Part shown: in pieces, positions 60,196-64,000 of the stretch
How positions within the stretch are numbered: position 1 is the stretch's first letter
How the letters are laid out: each line of letters begins with the position of its first letter
From: Aliisedimentitalea scapharcae
GTDB lineage: Bacteria > Pseudomonadota > Alphaproteobacteria > Rhodobacterales > Rhodobacteraceae
Direction: 5' to 3'
NCBI RefSeq assembly: GCF_045277565.1
Contig: NZ_CP123584.1
Coordinates: 868,001 to 932,000, forward strand
DNA length: 64,000 bases
Translations under genes and position numbers: made by a program
Notes under the pieces: generated by a model
Told to the model about the DNA's origin: nothing
The model's database searches: none
Seen by the model: the letters and a program-made list of their open reading frames with translations, nothing else

Positions 60196-62373
60196 ATGAC
60201 CGCCCAACTCCGTCCCTCTGTTGCTGTCTGTCCCGGATGCGTGGCTGGCCCCGACGGTCCAGTACAAGACGCGCCGAAAGAGGCGCGCATCGCACTGTCT
60301 CTGCCAAGCATCCATTGCCAGGCCTGCATTTCGGCGGTGGAGCGGGGGTTGAGCGCGACGCCGGGTGTGCATTCGGCGCGGGTGAATCTGACATTGAAAC
60401 GCGCCATGATCGAGGCCGACCCGGAGGTGCGGGCGGTTGACCTGATTCCGGTGGTCGAAGGGTTGGGGTATGAAGCGCATGAACTGGACGCCACTGCGCT
60501 GAGCGCGACACAGAATGACAAGGCGGGCCGTGATCTGCTGATGCGTTTGGCGGTTGCAGGATTTGCGTCGATGAACGTTATGTTGCTGTCGGTGTCGGTC
60601 TGGTCCGGTGCGACGGATGCCACGCGGGACATGTTCCATTGGATTTCCGCCGCGATTGCCCTGCCTGCCATCGCCTTTTCGGCGCAGCCGTTTTTCGTGA
60701 ATGCCTGGTCGGCCCTGCGCGTGCGACGCCTGAACATGGATGTGCCGATTGTTCTGGCCATCGTCCTGGCGCTGACCACGTCGCTGTGGGAAACGTCGCT
60801 GTCTGGGGAACATGCGTATTTTGATGCTGCGCTGACTTTGACTTTCTTTTTGCTGGCCGGGCGTTATTTGGACTACCGCACTCGTGCAGTGGCGCGATCG
60901 GCAGCCGAAGAGCTGACCGCATTGGAAGTGCCCCGAGCGCTCCGGGTGATAGATGGCGATGAGTACGAAGTGCCGGTCGCGGATCTTGCCATTGGGGATC
61001 TTGTTCTGGTGCGCCCAGGTGGTCGCATGCCGGTGGATGGAGAGATTGTTGAAGGTCAGTCCGAGTTGGATCGCTCGCTGTTGACCGGCGAAACATTACC
61101 GGTCTTTGCTGCGCCGGGCACGTGTGTGTCCGCGGGCGAAGTGAATCTCACAGGCCCGCTGATCATTCGCGCGACCGCTGTGGGCGAAGATACATCGCTG
61201 CATCGCATGGCGGATCTGGTTGCCATCGCAGAATCCGGGCGGTCTCGGTATACTTCTTTGGCGGATTCTGCAGCCAAGCTGTATGCGCCGGGCGTTCACA
61301 TTCTGTCGGCGCTCAGCTTTTTGGGCTGGCTGGCCTATTCCGGAGACATGCGCACTGCGCTGAACATTGCGGCTGCAGTTTTGATCATCACCTGTCCCTG
61401 TGCGCTGGGGCTCGCAGTGCCTGCGGTCACCACCGCTGCGTCAGGGAGATTGTTCAAAAAAGGCATGCTGATCAAACATCCCACAGCTTTGGAACGCCTG
61501 GCCGAAGTAGACACTGTGGTGTTCGACAAGACCGGAACATTGACTGCTGGGACTCCCGAAGTGACGAATCTGGGTGATCATGGCCGGGGAGATCTGCAAA
61601 TTGCCCTGGCCCTGGCCGAGGCATCTTCCCATCCGTTGTCCCTGTCCTTGGTCCGGGCGGCCCGCGATGCAGGGATCAAGCCGGCGAAGCTGGTGGATGT
61701 GACCGAAGTTCCCGGATTTGGAACCGAGGCGACATACCGGGGAAATCGGGTGCGTCTGGGGCGGGCTGCCTGGGTCGGCGCACAGCAAGGCAGTCAGACG
61801 GCGGCCTGGTTGGATACGGGGGCAGGGGACCCTGTTGGGTTCCTGTTCGTCGATGCCCTGCGACCCGGAGCCGAAGACGCGGTCAAGATGCTGCGTGCCT
61901 CGGGCAAGGACGTGCTGTTGATATCGGGCGACACCACCGGAGCAGTCGAGGATTTGGCGCAGAGATTGGGACTATCCAAATGGGTGGCCGAGGCGCTGCC
62001 TCAGGACAAGGTACAGAGGGTTCAGGCGCTGACAGATGACGGGTGCAAGGTGTTGATGGTCGGGGATGGGTTGAATGACACTGCGGCGCTTGCGGCGGCC
62101 CATGTGTCGATCTCGCCGGCTTCGGCGTTGGATGCGGCCCGGGTGGCTTCGGATATTGTGCTGCTGGGACAGGATTTGGCTCCAATAGCCGATGCGGTTG
62201 ATACAGCGCAAAGGGCGACGCGTCGCATTCGGGAGAACTTTCGAATTGCAACAGTCTATAATCTGATTGCCGTGCCCTTGGCTGTTGTCGGTTTGGCAAC
62301 GCCGCTGATCGCGGCCTTGGCCATGTCCAGTTCCTCTATTACAGTGTCGCTGAACGCGTTGCGGCTGAGGTGA
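60196..62373 (+). CDS. ccoI: Copper-transporting P1B-type ATPase CcoI (FixI)
   Basis: 725 residues. An HMA-like N-terminal domain has IHCQACISAVERG. The transmembrane copper motif is TCPCALGLAVP near 395. The phosphorylation site is FDKTGTLTAGTPEV, the ATP-binding HP in ASSHPLSLSL, and the hinge MVGDGLNDTAALAAAHVSIS. It moves copper out of the cytoplasm for the CuB site of cbb3 oxidase. The ATG at 60196 is used; a TTG lies two codons upstream. Confidence 0.94.
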   Translation: MTAQLRPSVAVCPGCVAGPDGPVQDAPKEARIALSLPSIHCQACISAVERGLSATPGVHSARVNLTLKRAMIEADPEVRAVDLIPVVEGLGYEAHELDATALSATQNDKAGRDLLMRLAVAGFASMNVMLLSVSVWSGATDATRDMFHWISAAIALPAIAFSAQPFFVNAWSALRVRRLNMDVPIVLAIVLALTTSLWETSLSGEHAYFDAALTLTFFLLAGRYLDYRTRAVARSAAEELTALEVPRALRVIDGDEYEVPVADLAIGDLVLVRPGGRMPVDGEIVEGQSELDRSLLTGETLPVFAAPGTCVSAGEVNLTGPLIIRATAVGEDTSLHRMADLVAIAESGRSRYTSLADSAAKLYAPGVHILSALSFLGWLAYSGDMRTALNIAAAVLIITCPCALGLAVPAVTTAASGRLFKKGMLIKHPTALERLAEVDTVVFDKTGTLTAGTPEVTNLGDHGRGDLQIALALAEASSHPLSLSLVRAARDAGIKPAKLVDVTEVPGFGTEATYRGNRVRLGRAAWVGAQQGSQTAAWLDTGAGDPVGFLFVDALRPGAEDAVKMLRASGKDVLLISGDTTGAVEDLAQRLGLSKWVAEALPQDKVQRVQALTDDGCKVLMVGDGLNDTAALAAAHVSISPASALDAARVASDIVLLGQDLAPIADAVDTAQRATRRIRENFRIATVYNLIAVPLAVVGLATPLIAALAMSSSSITVSLNALRLR

Positions 62374-62379
62374 AGTGCC

Positions 62380-62538
62380 ATGGAAGTATTGTCTTACTTG
62401 ATTCCGATTTCCCTGATCCTCGGTTCGATCGGTTTGGCAGGGTTCGTCTATACCGTGCGGTCCAACCAATACGATGATCCCGAAGGCGATGCACGGCGCA
62501 TTCTCAGTGATGATTGGGACGACCATCCCAAGCCTTGA
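62380..62538 (+). CDS. ccoS: cbb3-type oxidase assembly protein CcoS
   Basis: 52 residues (begins MEVLSYLIPISLILGSIGLA; ends DDWDDHPKP). One membrane helix is followed by the conserved SNQYDDPEGDARRIL tail. CcoS is needed for cofactor insertion into cbb3 oxidase. It follows ccoI after 6 bases. Its last 35 bases overlap the 3' end of the transposase gene on the opposite strand. Confidence 0.93.
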   Translation: MEVLSYLIPISLILGSIGLAGFVYTVRSNQYDDPEGDARRILSDDWDDHPKP

Positions 62539-63040
62539 GCTCGTGGGGCGAGGGAACGGTGCGTGCAAGCACACACCCTACAGCCTGGCGATGGAAGGAA
62601 CTGTAGGGCCAGTCGGCGGGGTGATCGCACAGGCCGCGCCGGGTTGGGAGAGTACGACAGATTTCCATATGGGTGCGATAGTCGGATTGGGAGGCAATAT
62701 GGTGTTCCCAATACCGACGCTGCCAGATTCCGCGTTCACGACGCGCTAGCTGGCTAGCCGTTCGCGGGGCACGCGGGAGCTCGCGTGAAAAGCGTGATTT
62801 GATTTGTCGCCATCGGGTTGGATAATCAAAATCCCCTTCCGGCAACGTCCATATCGCATGCATCTGGTCAGGAAGTACGACCCAGGCGTCGACATGAAAC
62901 GGCCGTGTCCTGCGCGTGAGCCCCACGGCCGAGCGCAGTTGATCGATTTCATCCGTCAACAAGGTTGATTGGGGGTCCTGCAGACAGACTTCGAAATAGA
63001 TGGTTGCGCCTGGGCGACGTGGTCTGAGATAATTGGGCAT
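62504..63040 (-). CDS. REP-associated tyrosine transposase (RAYT, Y1/IS200-like)
   Basis: 178 residues from ATG 63040 (MPNYLRPRRPGATIYFEVCL). It has the RAYT pattern: FHVDAWVVLPDQMHAIWTLP, with a single His where many have HxH, and IWQRRYWEHHIASQSDYRTH with the probable catalytic Tyr, then ADWPYSSFHR. An in-frame ATG at 63061 is an alternative start. It is flanked by two inverted 24-base REP-like sequences, one of them inside its own 3' end. Such proteins are thought to spread REP sequences rather than transpose themselves. Confidence 0.9.
   Translation of the reverse strand: MPNYLRPRRPGATIYFEVCLQDPQSTLLTDEIDQLRSAVGLTRRTRPFHVDAWVVLPDQMHAIWTLPEGDFDYPTRWRQIKSRFSRELPRAPRTASQLARRERGIWQRRYWEHHIASQSDYRTHMEICRTLPTRRGLCDHPADWPYSSFHRQAVGCVLARTVPSPHELKAWDGRPNHH
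62558..62581 (-). repeat. REP-like sequence, inside RAYT 3' end
   Basis: On the minus strand it reads GTAGGGTGTGTGCTTGCACG plus CACC. It matches 22 of 24 bases of the copy at 63085 in inverted orientation, and its GTGCTTGCAC centre can form a hairpin. Confidence 0.85.
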
Positions 63041-63084
63041 GACACCAATGTTGGCGATCATGGTTAAGATTTAGTGAAGGGCGT

Positions 63085-63108
63085 GTAGGGTGCGTGCTGG
63101 CACGCACC
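63085..63108 (+). repeat. REP-like sequence, 5' side of RAYT
   Basis: GTAGGGTGCGTGCTGGCACG plus CACC, with GGTGCGTGC and GCACGCACC arms forming a hairpin. It lies 45 bases upstream of the RAYT ATG and is the inverted partner of 62558-62581. Confidence 0.85.
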
Positions 63109-63120
63109 TTTGCTTTCAGG

Positions 63121-64000
63121 TCAGGATTTGGGGCCGATCATCGAGCAGGTGACGTTGCGGGCCTTGAGGCGTCTGCAGGCCAGATCTGCGCGTTCCTGAC
63201 TCATCCCCAGAAAATTCGCCTCATATCCCTTGTTGGACTGCACGACTTTTCGCAAGGACCCATCCAAGGTTGCCATTTCCGCGAGGGCGGTGCGCAGCAA
63301 AACCTTTTCAGCCTGGTACCGGTTGGAATAGCGCCCGACATTGATCCCCCAATACTGCCCACCCGAAGTGGATAGACGGGTCACAACTTCCTGAACCGTT
63401 TCTTCTTTGACGCTGACGTTTGATGCCAGAACGGCCGTTTCTACAGCCTCTGCGGCCACCTGTGGGCGCTGCGCGGGTCGTGTGCCAGGGGTCACCGCCG
63501 CGACATCCTTGGCTTCGGCCAATGCGGCGTCGATGCTGGCTTGAATGGCTGCCCGCTGTTCGTCCGTTGTATTTGCATTGGCGAGTTGAACGGTTCCCTG
63601 ATCGCCTGGACGGACCATGGGGCGTAAACTTTTGTCGACGGCGGTCGTGACACGCACGGTCTTCGCTCCAGTGCCGACCTCATTGCCGACATAGGCCGGC
63701 CGCTGGGGCTTGCGCAGCGGTGCGCGCGACGGAGACCGGCGGAAACCCATATCCAGAAGCTCGGCGACCTTGGCATTGCGCGCGGTCGATGATTTACCGC
63801 CAAAGACAGTCGCAATCACGCGTTCATTGCCGCGTTGGGCCGACGCCACGAGATTGAACCCGGCCGCCCGTGTGTATCCGGTCTTGATGCCGTCAGCGCC
63901 CTTATAGGCAGCCAGAAGACGCCTGTTTGTATTGTTGACGGTCTTGATCCCGGCGTTGGTCGAAGTCCGTGAAAACAGGTTGTAATACTGCGGGAAGTCA
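63121..64000 (-). CDS. D-alanyl-D-alanine carboxypeptidase with C-terminal SPOR-like region (partial, 5' end outside window)
   Basis: The frame is open from the window edge to a stop at 63121. The upstream part reads DFPQYYNLFSRTSTNAGIKT, then NNTNRRLLAAYKGADGIKTG with the KTG motif and YTRAAGFNLVASAQRGNERV, as in PBP5/DacA peptidases that trim pentapeptides in the periplasm. After a Pro/Ala-rich linker the last 75 residues (YWGINVGRYSNRYQAEKVLL onward) look like a SPOR peptidoglycan-binding domain. The SxxK and SxN motifs lie outside the window. Confidence 0.88.
   Translation of the reverse strand, partial: DFPQYYNLFSRTSTNAGIKTVNNTNRRLLAAYKGADGIKTGYTRAAGFNLVASAQRGNERVIATVFGGKSSTARNAKVAELLDMGFRRSPSRAPLRKPQRPAYVGNEVGTGAKTVRVTTAVDKSLRPMVRPGDQGTVQLANANTTDEQRAAIQASIDAALAEAKDVAAVTPGTRPAQRPQVAAEAVETAVLASNVSVKEETVQEVVTRLSTSGGQYWGINVGRYSNRYQAEKVLLRTALAEMATLDGSLRKVVQSNKGYEANFLGMSQERADLACRRLKARNVTCSMIGPKS

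Overview
The window reads as chromosomal DNA of a high-GC alphaproteobacterium of the Rhodobacterales, probably a marine Roseobacter-type organism. The main grounds are the FnrL/hemN/cbb3-oxidase block (ccoNOQP and ccoGHIS), a membrane-anchored cytochrome c of the c-y/CycM type beside pheA, a yejABEF transporter next to a LuxR-type autoinducer receptor, a DmdA-like aminomethyltransferase, and an extended small SRP RNA. These rest on family recognition by eye, not on database searches.

Layout. 1-2.2 kb: a small Cys-rich protein (cut by the window edge) behind a textbook cobalamin riboswitch, then a divergent TetR regulator/alpha-beta hydrolase pair separated by two 16-bp operators. 2.8-8.1 kb: an Lrp regulator divergent from methionine gamma-lyase, a DmdA/GcvT-like protein and an AceE-like E1 enzyme. 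This resembles the Pseudomonas mdeR-mdeA-mdeB methionine catabolism locus with a folate-type enzyme inserted. 8.3-12.3 kb: a hybrid histidine kinase, a small exported protein and a divergent LuxR-type response regulator. 12.4-25.3 kb: a 12-gene exopolysaccharide operon on the minus strand (pyruvyl transferase, flippase, FrhB-like protein, acyltransferase, polymerase, five glycosyltransferase genes, Wzc-like chain-length protein, priming transferase), most genes coupled by 4-nt overlaps and several with GTG or TTG starts. 25.5-28.5 kb: a 996-residue RTX protein.

29.2-36.1 kb: a six-gene operon with a complete peptide-type ABC importer plus a HAD phosphatase and a GpdQ-like metallophosphodiesterase. 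36.3-41.6 kb: SRP RNA (minus strand), a UshA/CpdB-like nucleotidase, NudC, a SRPBCC protein, prephenate dehydratase and cytochrome c-y. 41.9-48.5 kb: yejABEF and a LuxR solo. 48.7-62.5 kb: the microaerobic block of hemN, fnrL, a P460-type cytochrome with a LysR regulator, uspA, ccoNOQP and ccoGHIS. FNR boxes lie at the hemN/fnrL, uspA/ccoN and ccoG promoters, with an extra orphan box after ccoP. 62.5-64 kb: a REP-associated transposase flanked by inverted REP sequences, then a D-alanyl-D-alanine carboxypeptidase cut by the window edge.

How it fits together: the hemN-to-ccoS block supplies heme synthesis, the oxygen sensor, the high-affinity terminal oxidase and its copper/assembly factors, all apparently under FnrL. 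The exopolysaccharide operon looks nearly complete for Wzx/Wzy-type export except for an outer-membrane Wza-type channel. The points most worth a second look are the mde-like cluster with its extra C1 enzyme, a possible FnrL-controlled small RNA between ccoP and ccoG, the RAYT/REP unit overlapping ccoS, the FrhB-like gene inside the polysaccharide operon, and a diverged intergenic repeat present twice. No tRNA, rRNA or CRISPR array was seen.
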